Source: JBEKIK01 sp050013075
GTDB lineage: Bacteria > Planctomycetota > Planctomycetia > Pirellulales > Thermoguttaceae
Direction of reading: 5' to 3'
Assembly (NCBI GenBank): GCA_050013075.1
Contig: JBEKFZ010000090.1
Location: 1-17,277, forward strand
Length of the DNA stretch: 17,277 bases
Shown here in pieces: positions 1 through 7,305 of the stretch (position 1 is the stretch's first letter; every line of letters begins with the position of its first letter). Under the pieces are notes generated by a model. It had not been told where the DNA came from. It saw nothing but the letters and a program-made list of their open reading frames with translations, and made no database searches. Position numbers and translations under genes: made by a program.

Positions 1-31
1 GGTCGCGTTGGTCGGTTGGTCGGTCGCGGTT
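1..31. repeat. GGTCGG-type tandem repeat at window edge
   Basis: The first bases are a run of GGTCG(G/C) units. Positions 1-15 (GGTCGCGTTGGTCGG) recur exactly at 10773-10787, and positions 10-23 (GGTCGGTTGGTCGG) recur exactly at 10791-10804 inside the giant gene. The element probably starts left of the window, so its full form cannot be seen. It lies about 70 bases upstream of the secretin start. Confidence 0.6.
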
Positions 32-101
32 GATTGCCAAAATCAGGGATGAACCATTCCGAGTGCATGAAGCCCGGAATTAAAACGCAAGGAAAACAAG
101 G

Positions 102-1877
102 ATGTTTAAGCACACTCTATGGCGCATGCTTGCGCTGTCGGCGATTATATGCGGCATTGCCCTTTGTTCGATGGCGCAGTCTCAATCACCTGGGAATAAT
201 AATGCAAATAATGGAAATAATAGTAGGGAGCCGTCCATACCGGCGCCGGATAAACCGCTTTCAACCGCCATGAATTTCGAGGTGAAATCATCCAATGAAG
301 GCATGGAAATGATAGTGCACACGAGCCGGATCATCACAATTGGGCAGAAAATCCCGCAAGCCCAAGTCAACGATCCGAAAATACTGGACCTCACGCCCCT
401 GTCGCCCACCCAGGTGCAGGTCTCGGCAAAGGCGCCCGGCGTTACGCAGGTCAATCTCTGGGGCGAGGATCAGAAACTATACACCGTCGACGTGGTCGTA
501 TATGGCGATGCCTTACAACTCAAAATGCTGTTGAAATCGCAGTTCCCCAATTCCATTTTGAACGTCATCCCGGTAAACGGCTCGGTAATAATCTCGGGTT
601 TTGTCGACAAGGCCGAAAATATTGATCGGATTGTTCAAATATCCGAAAGGTTTTATGGTAAAGGTAATGTAATTAACAACATGACCATAGGCGGGGTGCA
701 AACCGTGCTCTTGCACGTGAAAGTGATGGAAGTATCGCGGACGAAACTGCGCCAGATGGGTTTCGATTGGGCAAAAATCAACGGTATGAACACATTATTT
801 TCGGGTGCAAGCGGCCTGATAATGCCCCCGACTTCTCCTTTGCTTCCTGCCGGAGTAACCAGTATGAAACCTGCGGATAGTACCGTCCCCAATAATCCCA
901 TCAATGGAACCTTTGCCTTTAACGTGGCCAGCGGCAACAGCGCTTTCTTCGGTGTGCTGGACGCATTGCGTCAAGACAACTTGATGAAAATCACCGCCGA
1001 ACCGACATTGGTGACACAAAGCGGCCGAGCCGCTTCGTTCAATTCCGGCGGACAAATAGCATATCCAACGCCACAGGGAGTTGGGGTCGCAGCTGGCATA
1101 CAATTTTTTCCATATGGCACGACGGTCGATTTTATACCCACGGTATTGGGCAACGGAAAAATCCGCCTGGAAGTCAGGCCTGAAGTGAGTGAACCAGACG
1201 CCGCCAATGGCACCACGATTTCCGGCACCTCGGTGCCGGGTTTCTTGAGACGCTACGCCGACACGGCCGTGGAGTTGTCGGCGGGCCAGACACTGGCAAT
1301 CGCCGGATTAATACAAACCCGCTTGGAGGCCGTAAACCACGGCCTGCCTTGGATCAGCGAGATTCCTTATCTGGGAGCGGCGTTCCGCACAGTGCATGAA
1401 AACGTCAATGAGATAGAACTGTTGATCATGGTCACGCCGGAGCTGGTTGACGGCATGGCCGCCTGCGAGGTTCCGCCCTGCGGTCCGGGCATGGAAACCA
1501 CCAGCCCCACCGACTGGGAACTGTACTTGAAAGGTCATTTGGAGGTGCCAAATTGCTGCCCGACCGGCAACGGCGGAGTATGCCTGCCGTGCAACGGATC
1601 CCCCACGCCGGTGCCCGAGGAAGGTATAATCGGCCCGGAACAAATCAGTACGCCTCCTGCCTCCGACGCCGCCAAAAATACGTCCAATCCCGGCGACCGG
1701 AACACCCCCACCACGGCCGCCTCCGCGAATATAGCCCGGCGCGGCGAGGGTTCATCCACTCCTTATAGCCGTTACACTTCATCCAGACCGAACAATCCAT
1801 CGGGCAATTCTTCATCCGGCGCGTCAAACAGTCCTCCCGGATTCATCGGCCCTGTTGGTTATGATGTAGTAAAGTAA
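102..1877 (+). CDS. rcpA: Tad pilus outer-membrane secretin (RcpA/CpaC family)
   Basis: This is the secretin that would form the outer-membrane channel of a Tad/Flp pilus. It has 591 residues. It begins with an export signal (charged start, hydrophobic residues about 8-23, then SMAQS). Residues about 65-145 match the N-terminal pilus-assembly domain of the family, followed by a BON-like stretch (about 145-195, with 'VNGSVIISGFVDKAENIDR'). The secretin domain runs from about 200 to 452 and ends with the typical signature 'GQTLAIAGLIQ' near residue 395 followed by 'PYLGAAFR' and 'ELLIMVTPELV'. After this comes an unusual tail of about 135 residues, rich in Ser, Pro, Asn and Thr and with six cysteines (455, 460, 485, 486, 494, 497). 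The ATG at 102 is preceded by AAGGA at 89-93, an 8-base spacing. It is the first visible gene of the Tad cluster; rcpC/cpaB, its usual neighbour, may lie to the left. Family identity is secure; the role of the tail is unknown. Confidence 0.93.
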   Translation: MFKHTLWRMLALSAIICGIALCSMAQSQSPGNNNANNGNNSREPSIPAPDKPLSTAMNFEVKSSNEGMEMIVHTSRIITIGQKIPQAQVNDPKILDLTPLSPTQVQVSAKAPGVTQVNLWGEDQKLYTVDVVVYGDALQLKMLLKSQFPNSILNVIPVNGSVIISGFVDKAENIDRIVQISERFYGKGNVINNMTIGGVQTVLLHVKVMEVSRTKLRQMGFDWAKINGMNTLFSGASGLIMPPTSPLLPAGVTSMKPADSTVPNNPINGTFAFNVASGNSAFFGVLDALRQDNLMKITAEPTLVTQSGRAASFNSGGQIAYPTPQGVGVAAGIQFFPYGTTVDFIPTVLGNGKIRLEVRPEVSEPDAANGTTISGTSVPGFLRRYADTAVELSAGQTLAIAGLIQTRLEAVNHGLPWISEIPYLGAAFRTVHENVNEIELLIMVTPELVDGMAACEVPPCGPGMETTSPTDWELYLKGHLEVPNCCPTGNGGVCLPCNGSPTPVPEEGIIGPEQISTPPASDAAKNTSNPGDRNTPTTAASANIARRGEGSSTPYSRYTSSRPNNPSGNSSSGASNSPPGFIGPVGYDVVK

Positions 1878-1929
1878 AGAAGACGAGCTTGCGCGCTTTT
1901 TGCCGGGCTTGAAAATATACACATATTTA

Positions 1930-2063
1930 GAACCTATCCCAAAAGTCATCCTGAGCGTAGCGAAGGATCTCCGTATTTGGCAATATATTACCCATTTTAG
2001 CCATATGTCCCTTCCAGATTCTTCGCTTCGCTCAGAATGACATTATTGTTTTGGGATAGGCTC
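1930..2063. mobile_element. MITE-like element with 15-bp terminal inverted repeats and TTA duplication
   Basis: A 134-bp element lies between rcpA and tadZ. Its ends are inverted repeats: GAACCTATCCCAAAA at the left and, read on the other strand, GAGCCTATCCCAAAA at the right (one mismatch). Both ends are flanked by TTA (1927-1929 and 2064-2066), as expected for a target-site duplication. Further inside, the arms continue as an inverted repeat of TCATYCTGAGCG-AGCGAAG-ATCT (1946-1970 and 2016-2042), a motif that I know as a widespread bacterial intergenic repeat. The centre (1971-2015) is AT-rich. It has no room for a transposase, so it is non-autonomous. A TNA-type duplication fits mobilisation by an IS5-group transposase; that link is inference. 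Confidence 0.8.
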
Positions 2064-2065
2064 TT

Positions 2066-2089
2066 AGCCCCGGGAATACACCGGGGGCC
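2066..2089. repeat. AGCCCCGG...CCGGGGGC palindrome, copy 1
   Basis: A GC-rich hairpin: a GCCCCGG arm at 2067-2073 pairs with CCGGGG-GC at 2081-2088 around an AATACA loop. A closely related sequence lies at 17123-17148 in the opposite orientation. The first base, A2066, is also the last base of the TTA duplication of the neighbouring MITE, so the MITE sits exactly at the edge of the palindrome. It may also act as a hairpin in the tad transcript, about 85 bases upstream of tadZ. Confidence 0.65.
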
Positions 2090-2174
2090 GAATTATCGTT
2101 CAATTTGCAATATAAAAATGTGAACAAAATACGCGGAATTCTCCAACTAAGAACCTACAACCTAAAGCCATTCC

Positions 2175-3392
2175 ATGAGTAACGTTCTCCGTTTGGCAAT
2201 CGTCGATCCTAACGACGCTCAGCGCGAGGCCCTAAAGGGCCTTTTGCTGGGCATGGACATGATCTGGCTGGAAGCCGAATGTTCCCGCTACGAGTTCTTC
2301 GGCGACGTGGTGGCTCAAACCAAGCCGGATATCGCCCTGGTGGCCATCGATTCCGATCCGCCCAAGGGGCTGGATTTGGTGCGCAAGTTGGCGGCCTTTT
2401 CGCCCGATTGCGCGGTGCTGGTCGTCAGTTCCTCGAACGACGGCAGCTTGATTCTTCAGGCCCTGCGGGCAGGCGCCAAGGAATTCCTCACCCAACCCGT
2501 ACGGATCGAGGACTTGCTGGGCGCTTTGGGCAGGATCAGCGAACGGCGATTCGGACAGGGCGAGAACAAGCCCCGCGGCTGCCAGGTTATCGCCGTGGCC
2601 GGTGCTATCGGAGGCGTGGGCACAACCAGCCTGGCCGTGAATCTGGGATGCATCTTGGCCCGGGAAGAAAAAAACTCGGTGGCCTTGATCGATCTGGATT
2701 TGTGTCTGGGCGTCGCGGACGTGTTTTTAGACACCATTCCGGATTCTACCCTGGTCGACGTTTCCCAAAACGTGACTCGGCTTGATTTCACGCTTTTGAA
2801 ACGTTCGCTGACCAAACATTCCTCCGGGTTGTATTTGCTGCCGCGGCCGGTCCAACTCGAAGACATCAGGTTGATAACATCGGTCGATCTGCAGCGTGTA
2901 ATCGGCTTGATGAAGGCCACCTTTACCCATCTGGTGCTGGATCTGTCGAAGGGCTACAGTTCCATCGACATGATCGCCCTGGAGATGGCCAATCATATCC
3001 TCCTGGTGGCGCAACTCGATTTGCCTTGCCTGCGAAACGTGGTGAGGCTGATGATGTCGTTCCATGAAATGGAAGGCATCGCCGAAAAAGTGAAGATCAT
3101 CATCAATCGCGTGGGACTCGATACCGGCCACATCACCTTGAAAAAAGCGGAAGAAACCATCGGCAAGGAAATATTCTGGCAATTGCCCAACGATTATCGC
3201 ACGATGATCGAGGCCCGCAACAACGGCGTGCCGCTTATCGAGCAAGCCCCCAAGGCCGCCATTACCCAGTCGATTATCCAACTGGCCGGCGCTCTGACAA
3301 ACGACGGCAAGATCGAGGCGGTCGAGAGCATGGGCAAAAAATTCGGCCTAAGCGGCCTGCTAAAACTCTGGCCGATAAAAGCCGGCAAATAG
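2175..3392 (+). CDS. tadZ: Tad pilus localisation ATPase-like protein (TadZ/CpaE family)
   Basis: TadZ/CpaE proteins place the Tad machine at its site in the cell and are ParA/MinD relatives with a receiver-like N-terminus. This 405-residue protein has both parts. Residues 5-118 resemble a response-regulator fold ('LAIVDPND', Asp59 in 'ALVAID', 'ALRAGAKEFLTQPV'); Asp59 could be the phosphoacceptor, but the Lys normally found in the 'KP' motif is Gln107. Residues 137-375 are the MinD/ParA-like part with 'GAIGGVGTTS' at 143-152 and 'LIDLDLCLG' at 171-179. In the Walker A loop both lysines of the KGGxGKT pattern are replaced (Ile, Thr), so ATP hydrolysis is doubtful; atypical loops are known in this family. 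No strong ribosome-binding site precedes the ATG at 2175. The gene lies 297 bases after rcpA, with a MITE and a palindrome between them. Confidence 0.9.
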   Translation: MSNVLRLAIVDPNDAQREALKGLLLGMDMIWLEAECSRYEFFGDVVAQTKPDIALVAIDSDPPKGLDLVRKLAAFSPDCAVLVVSSSNDGSLILQALRAGAKEFLTQPVRIEDLLGALGRISERRFGQGENKPRGCQVIAVAGAIGGVGTTSLAVNLGCILAREEKNSVALIDLDLCLGVADVFLDTIPDSTLVDVSQNVTRLDFTLLKRSLTKHSSGLYLLPRPVQLEDIRLITSVDLQRVIGLMKATFTHLVLDLSKGYSSIDMIALEMANHILLVAQLDLPCLRNVVRLMMSFHEMEGIAEKVKIIINRVGLDTGHITLKKAEETIGKEIFWQLPNDYRTMIEARNNGVPLIEQAPKAAITQSIIQLAGALTNDGKIEAVESMGKKFGLSGLLKLWPIKAGK

Positions 3393-3457
3393 ATCGTTGC
3401 CCGCCGTCTTACTTCCCCGGCAAACGGCGTATCCGATACAATCGTCATTGCTCGATT

Positions 3458-3490
3458 GGGCGATCGGCGCAGTCGCCGATTCAATTGCCC
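3458..3490 (+). other. Hairpin between tadZ and tadA
   Basis: In the 183-base gap between tadZ and tadA, ATCGGCG (3463-3469) pairs perfectly with CGCCGAT (3474-3480) around a CAGT loop, and an outer GGGC/GCCC pair (3458-3461, 3487-3490) can extend it. No T-run follows directly, so I do not call it a terminator. It could be an RNA processing or stability element. Confidence 0.35.
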
Positions 3491-3575
3491 GCCGCATCAA
3501 TAAGCTATCTTTTCTTGGATATTTTTCAACCGCAAATCCCCGAAATCGTTCCTAAACGCAGAGTGATTACCCGCC

Positions 3576-4895
3576 ATGCCCACGATAGCATCACCTTTAC
3601 GCGTGTCCGACTCGAAAGAAAACAGTTTTGAGGAGTTGAAGCAACGCATCCATAACAAGCTCGTGGACAAACTCGATTTGTCCCGAGTGGGCGAAATGGA
3701 AGGCGAAACGCTGCGGCGCGAGATCCGCCTGGTCGTCGAGCACCTTTGCGATACCGAAGATACACTCCTGAATCGAAACGAGCGCGAACGGCTGGTAAAC
3801 GAGGTGCTCGACGAGACCTTCGGGCTGGGGCCGTTGGAAATGCTGTTAAAAGACCCCTCGATCAGCGATATTTTGATTAACGGTCCCAAAAATGTGTATA
3901 TCGAACGCCGCGGAAAGATGGAAAAGACCACGGTTTGTTTCCGCGACAACACGCATCTGATGCAGATAATCGACCGGATAATTTCCAAAGTTGGCCGCCG
4001 GGTGGACGAAACGTGTCCCATGGTCGATTCGCGGATGCTCGACGGTTCGCGTTTTAACGCCATCATCCCCCCCTTGGCCCTGGACGGGGCCTGCGTTTCC
4101 ATCCGGCGTTTCGGCACAAATCCCTTGAAACTCGAGGAACTGCTGAACTTCAAAAGTTTCACTCCCGAGATGGTCATGCTGCTGGAAGGGGCCATCAAGG
4201 CGCGGCTTAACATCCTCATTTCCGGCGGCACGGGCTCGGGCAAAACGACCTTGCTCAACACGCTTTCCAGCTTTATTCCCAACACCGACCGCATAGTGAC
4301 CATCGAGGATGCCGCCGAATTGCAATTACAGCAGGATCACGTGGTGCGATTGGAGACCCGACCGGCGAACATCGAGGGCAAGGGCGCCATCTGGACCACC
4401 GACCTGGTGCGAAACGCCCTGCGCATGCGTCCCGAACGGATCATCATCGGCGAGTGCCGCGGAGCCGAAGCCCTGGACATGCTCCAAGCCATGAATACCG
4501 GGCATGAAGGTTCGATGACCACCTTGCACGCCAATTCCCCGCGCGACGCGCTCGCGCGCCTGGAAACGATGATCATGATGGCCGGCTTCGAGCTGCCCTT
4601 GAAAGCCATGCGATCCCAGATCGCCAGCGCCATAGACCTGATAGTGCAATCCAGCCGTTTGCAAGGTGGACCGCGCAAAATCACTTGCATTTCCGAGGTA
4701 GTGGGCATGGAACAGGATACCGTCGTGATGCAAGACATTTATCGATACGATAAGGAAGGCGTTGACGAGCACGGCCGGGCCTACGGAAAGTTCACAGCCA
4801 CGGGCGTGCGCCCGACGTTCATGTCGCGATTGGAATCGGCCGGGGTGCGTCTGCCCGCAAGCGCATTCCGCCAACGCGTGATGTTGGAGGACTAA
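3576..4895 (+). CDS. tadA: Tad pilus assembly/secretion ATPase (TadA/CpaF family)
   Basis: This is the hexameric traffic ATPase that powers pilus assembly at the inner membrane, a member of the VirB11/PulE-type secretion ATPases. The 439-residue length fits CpaF. Residues 20-110 are the N-terminal helical part, with 'VLDETFGLGPLEMLL' and 'DILINGP', both typical. Walker A is 'GGTGSGKTT' at 217-225; the Asp/Glu box is 'TIEDAAELQL' near 242-251; Walker B is 'RIIIGECRG' at 288-296; the His box is 'GHEGSMTTLHAN' at 309-320. All catalytic motifs are intact, so the motor should work, in contrast to TadZ. The ATG at 3576 has only a weak upstream ribosome-binding site. The stop codon is three bases before the tadB start, and the tadB ribosome-binding site lies within the end of this gene. 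Confidence 0.96.
   Translation: MPTIASPLRVSDSKENSFEELKQRIHNKLVDKLDLSRVGEMEGETLRREIRLVVEHLCDTEDTLLNRNERERLVNEVLDETFGLGPLEMLLKDPSISDILINGPKNVYIERRGKMEKTTVCFRDNTHLMQIIDRIISKVGRRVDETCPMVDSRMLDGSRFNAIIPPLALDGACVSIRRFGTNPLKLEELLNFKSFTPEMVMLLEGAIKARLNILISGGTGSGKTTLLNTLSSFIPNTDRIVTIEDAAELQLQQDHVVRLETRPANIEGKGAIWTTDLVRNALRMRPERIIIGECRGAEALDMLQAMNTGHEGSMTTLHANSPRDALARLETMIMMAGFELPLKAMRSQIASAIDLIVQSSRLQGGPRKITCISEVVGMEQDTVVMQDIYRYDKEGVDEHGRAYGKFTATGVRPTFMSRLESAGVRLPASAFRQRVMLED
4886..4890 (+). promoter_or_regulatory. Ribosome-binding site that fixes a TTG start for tadB
   Basis: GGAGG lies at 4886-4890, inside the last codons of tadA, 8 bases before the TTG at 4899. No ATG or GTG occurs at a suitable distance, so TTG is the likely start codon and tadB translation is probably coupled to tadA. 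Confidence 0.75.
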
Positions 4896-4898
4896 AGC

Positions 4899-5867
4899 TT
4901 GCTGAATCTTATAATTATTGCCGCTATTACGTTTACGGGCGTGACATTGATCGTGCTGGGCCTGGCCTTGTTGATGCGCAACAAGCCCCAAAACCGCATC
5001 GAGGACCGGCTGGGCCTGATGACCGGCAAGGCCAATCCCGCAGCCAAGAAAAACTCACTGAAGGAAAGCGTTCTGGCCCATCCTCTGGACGACTCTCCCG
5101 GTATTTTAGAGCGTTTTATCCAGAGGTTCGGGGACGTAAACAAAGTTTTCGAGCAAGCCGATACATCGCTGACGATATTCAAGCTGCTGTTAATATCCAT
5201 GGGCATGGCGCTGTTTGGCGGGATACTGGCGATTGCCATTCGCATTGTGCCGTTGCTGGTTCCGCTGGTGGCAGTGATCATGGGCTGCTTGCCGCTGATA
5301 TGGGTCTTGATGCGGCGGAAAAGACGCCTGAAACGTTTCGCGGCCCAGTTGCCCGAGGCCATGGAAATGCTCGCCCGAACCCTGCGCTCCGGACAAAGTC
5401 TGGGATTTGGGATCAGCCTGGTGGCCAACGAAATGGGTCAGCCCATTTCTGGCGAATTCGGCCACGTTTTCGAGGAACAAAATCTCGGCATCCCCGTGGA
5501 ACAAAGCCTTAAGGAACTGGCCGAACGGATACCCAATTTGGATCTGAAATTTTTCGTTACGGCCGTCATCCTGCAACGTCAAACCGGCGGCGACCTGGCG
5601 GAAATCCTGGATAAGATCGGCAGCTTGATCCGCGATCGCTTCCGCATCTGGGGGCAGGTCCAAGCCCTTACCGGCGAAGGACGCCTTTCCGGCGTGGTGC
5701 TGTTGGTATTGCCTTTAGTTCTGTTTTTAGCCGTTTATCAATTAAATCCGGATTACATCAAGGTCCTGTTTACCGACCCGATGGGCACAAAGATGCTGGC
5801 CGCCGCCGTTTTCATGCAGATCCTCGGCGCATTGGTGATACGAAAGATTGTTAATATTAGAGTTTAA
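4899..5867 (+). CDS. tadB: Tad pilus inner-membrane platform protein TadB (T2SSF domain)
   Basis: TadB and TadC together form the inner-membrane platform on which the ATPase acts. This protein has 322 residues, normal for the family. Membrane segments are visible at about 2-26, at about 97-140 (probably two, followed by the basic 'MRRKRRLKRF'), and near 270-290 and 300-318. The cytoplasmic T2SSF domain lies at about 148-265, with 'LPEAMEMLARTLRSGQSLG' and 'QRQTGGDLAEILDKIG', both diagnostic of TadB. The start is TTG, supported by a ribosome-binding site with 8-base spacing. The gene is followed by a 148-base gap filled by an inverted repeat before tadC. Confidence 0.93.
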   Translation: MLNLIIIAAITFTGVTLIVLGLALLMRNKPQNRIEDRLGLMTGKANPAAKKNSLKESVLAHPLDDSPGILERFIQRFGDVNKVFEQADTSLTIFKLLLISMGMALFGGILAIAIRIVPLLVPLVAVIMGCLPLIWVLMRRKRRLKRFAAQLPEAMEMLARTLRSGQSLGFGISLVANEMGQPISGEFGHVFEEQNLGIPVEQSLKELAERIPNLDLKFFVTAVILQRQTGGDLAEILDKIGSLIRDRFRIWGQVQALTGEGRLSGVVLLVLPLVLFLAVYQLNPDYIKVLFTDPMGTKMLAAAVFMQILGALVIRKIVNIRV

Positions 5868-5912
5868 TAGCGGAGAATAGTGTTTACATAGCACGGCCTG
5901 ACTACAAAAACC

Positions 5913-6004
5913 AAGGGTTCAGGGTTCAGTGGTCAGGATTCAGGGTTCAGAACTCTATTTTATAATTTTAAAATCAAATCCTGAACCCTGACCACTGAAC
6001 CCTT
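5913..6004. repeat. Inverted GGTTCAG-heptad element upstream of tadC
   Basis: The left arm (5913-5950) is made of heptads GGTTCAG, GGTTCAG, TGGTCAG, GATTCAG, GGTTCAG. The right arm (5981-6004) is, on the other strand, GGTTCAG, TGGTCAG, GGTTCAG. Between them is an AT-rich, partly self-complementary loop (5951-5980). The right arm ends one base before the AAAGGTG that serves as ribosome-binding site of tadC, so a hairpin in the transcript would sit directly on the tadC start. A related element follows tadC. Confidence 0.8.
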
Positions 6005-6015
6005 AAAGGTGTTTT

Positions 6016-6993
6016 GTGATATTCGCGATAAACTTGTTAAATCTCGAAACGCTCGTTCCGTTGGCCGTTTTTGGGGCGTTTGCCGCCTTGGCATGGTGGA
6101 TTTTAGAGCATATGGCCTCCGGGAATCCCAGGGCCGTTGAACGGCTGGCCGAATTGAAATCTCCGCACGCCCGGCGCAATGCCCAGGTCGAGAGCGCAAT
6201 GAAAAAATCCGATCCGGTCACGAAAATGCTGGAGATGGCCACTCCCGCTTTTGCCAAACCATTGCAACCGAAAACCGAGTTGGAACTCGGCAAGCTGAAA
6301 GCCAAACTGTCGTATGCCGGTTTTCGCGGCGAATCGGCGGGGAGCATTTTTCTGGGGCTAAAGTTCGCCGGATTGATGGCCGGATTGTTTCTTGGCGGCG
6401 GCACGCTGCTTTCGCTGAAAGGCATGAACCAGAGTTCGCTGGTTTTTTCCATGGGTTTGGCGGGGTTGCTTTTCTACCTTCCAGATTTGATAGTCAGATT
6501 TCTGGGCAAGAACCGCAAGCAGGCCGTATTTCTGGCCCTGCCCGACGCCCTGGACTTGATGGTGGTTTGCGTCGAGGCCGGACTGGGACTTGACCAGGCA
6601 ATGCGCAAGGTGGCCGAGGAATTGAAAAAAGCATATCGCGTGCTGGCCGGGGAATTCGCACTGTGCAATTTTCAACTCCAGATGGGCCGCCCTCGCTCCG
6701 AGGTCCTGCACGAACTGGGCGCCCGCACCGGCGTACAGGATTTACGGGCATTGGCCGGGGTCCTTATCCAGGCCGAGAGGTTTGGCAGCAGCGTGGCCCA
6801 GGCCCTGCGCGTGCAGAGCGATTCGATGCGGATCCGGCGGCGTCAGATGGCCGAGGAAAAGGCCGCCAAAACAGCAGTGAAACTGATCTTCCCCCTGGTG
6901 ATCTTCATTTTTCCGGGTATTTTCGTGGTCCTGGTCGGCCCGGCGGCGATCACCATGGTTCGCGAAATGTTCCCAAAAATGGCCGGCGGGTAA
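6016..6993 (+). CDS. tadC: Tad pilus inner-membrane platform protein TadC (T2SSF domain)
   Basis: This is the second platform protein of the Tad machine and the partner of TadB. It has 325 residues. An N-terminal membrane segment lies at about 8-30, two more at about 110-160, and the T2SSF domain at about 170-290 with 'LPDALDLMVVCVEAGLGLDQAM' and 'ALAGVLIQAERFGSSVAQALR' split motifs typical of TadC. The C-terminal segment (about 290-318, 'KLIFPLVIFIFPGIFVVLVG') is also characteristic. The start is GTG at 6016, with AAAGGTG at 6005-6011. Heptad-repeat elements lie immediately on both sides of the gene, which is unusual for a locus that is otherwise compact. Confidence 0.93.
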   Translation: MIFAINLLNLETLVPLAVFGAFAALAWWILEHMASGNPRAVERLAELKSPHARRNAQVESAMKKSDPVTKMLEMATPAFAKPLQPKTELELGKLKAKLSYAGFRGESAGSIFLGLKFAGLMAGLFLGGGTLLSLKGMNQSSLVFSMGLAGLLFYLPDLIVRFLGKNRKQAVFLALPDALDLMVVCVEAGLGLDQAMRKVAEELKKAYRVLAGEFALCNFQLQMGRPRSEVLHELGARTGVQDLRALAGVLIQAERFGSSVAQALRVQSDSMRIRRRQMAEEKAAKTAVKLIFPLVIFIFPGIFVVLVGPAAITMVREMFPKMAGG

Positions 6994-6997
6994 ATAG

Positions 6998-7140
6998 GGG
7001 GCAGGGTTCAGGATTTTAGTTTAGAGAGGTTGTGGATAAAAGCGCATTTCAAATGCTTTGCGAAATCGCAAGCGGTTTCTTGTTTAAAACACATTGAACA
7101 GAGTTCTGCCCACTGAACCCTGCCCACTGAACCCTGAACC
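6998..7140. repeat. Inverted GGTTCAG-heptad element downstream of tadC
   Basis: Starting four bases after the tadC stop, GGGGCAG and GGTTCAG (6998-7011) face five perfect heptads on the other side (7106-7140: CTGCCCA, CTGAACC, CTGCCCA, CTGAACC, CTGAACC). Next to the heptads both elements carry the same inner borders, CAGAACTCT and TCAGGATTT, but in this copy they are in the opposite orientation to the copy at 5913-6004. The interior is longer here and contains the hairpin at 7062-7079. Confidence 0.75.
7062..7079. repeat. GAAATCGC/GCGGTTTC hairpin, copy 1
   Basis: An 18-base hairpin with an 8-base stem (one G-T pair) and an AA loop. A near-identical hairpin lies at 9585-9600. Both are intergenic. 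This copy lies inside the heptad element after tadC. Confidence 0.6.
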
Positions 7141-7290
7141 CTTTCTTATGGAATGCCGATAAGGTTTTATGGAAACCATGTAATGGATTACCATGCGCGT
7201 TAAGGGACATAGGATGAGTGGCCGTTGCGGGCGTTAGAGGCCGCACAAGGCTACTATATTGCGCATATTCACAAAAGGAAGATCTCCAAC

Positions 7291-7297
7291 AAGGAGG
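7291..7297 (+). promoter_or_regulatory. Strong ribosome-binding site that sets the start at 7306
   Basis: AAGGAGG at 7291-7297 lies 8 bases before ATG 7306. The frame is open further upstream to an ATG/GTG at 7225, but only the 7306 start gives a clean signal peptide and a ribosome-binding site. Confidence 0.8.
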
Positions 7298-7305
7298 TAC
7301 CGGAG

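Larger units (their letters stand above)
6994..7305. other. 312-base intergenic region tadC to exported protein
   Basis: The left half is taken up by the heptad element and its nested hairpin. The rest (7141-7290) has no convincing gene. A short imperfect hairpin, GTAAT/ATTAC (around 7179-7190), is visible. Any promoter for the next gene would have to lie here, but I cannot pick one out. Confidence 0.5.

Noticed and set aside
2105..2115. The 11-mer TTGCAATATAA occurs at 2105-2115 and 7891-7901, both in gaps before tad genes, and could be a shared promoter part.
   Set aside because: No convincing -10 element at the right distance at either place, and AT-rich gaps make a chance match plausible.
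3497..4303. A 268-codon open frame on the - strand across tadA.
   Set aside because: It lies opposite the conserved ATPase gene and has the Ser/Arg-rich composition of an antisense shadow.
7106..7140. Heptad arrays as a possible small CRISPR array.
   Set aside because: The units are 7 bases, contiguous and without spacers, and they form inverted arms; no cas genes are present.
7225..7305. An upstream in-frame start for the exported protein, adding 27 residues.
   Set aside because: No ribosome-binding site at 7225, and the extra residues would bury the signal peptide; AAGGAGG at 7291 points to 7306.
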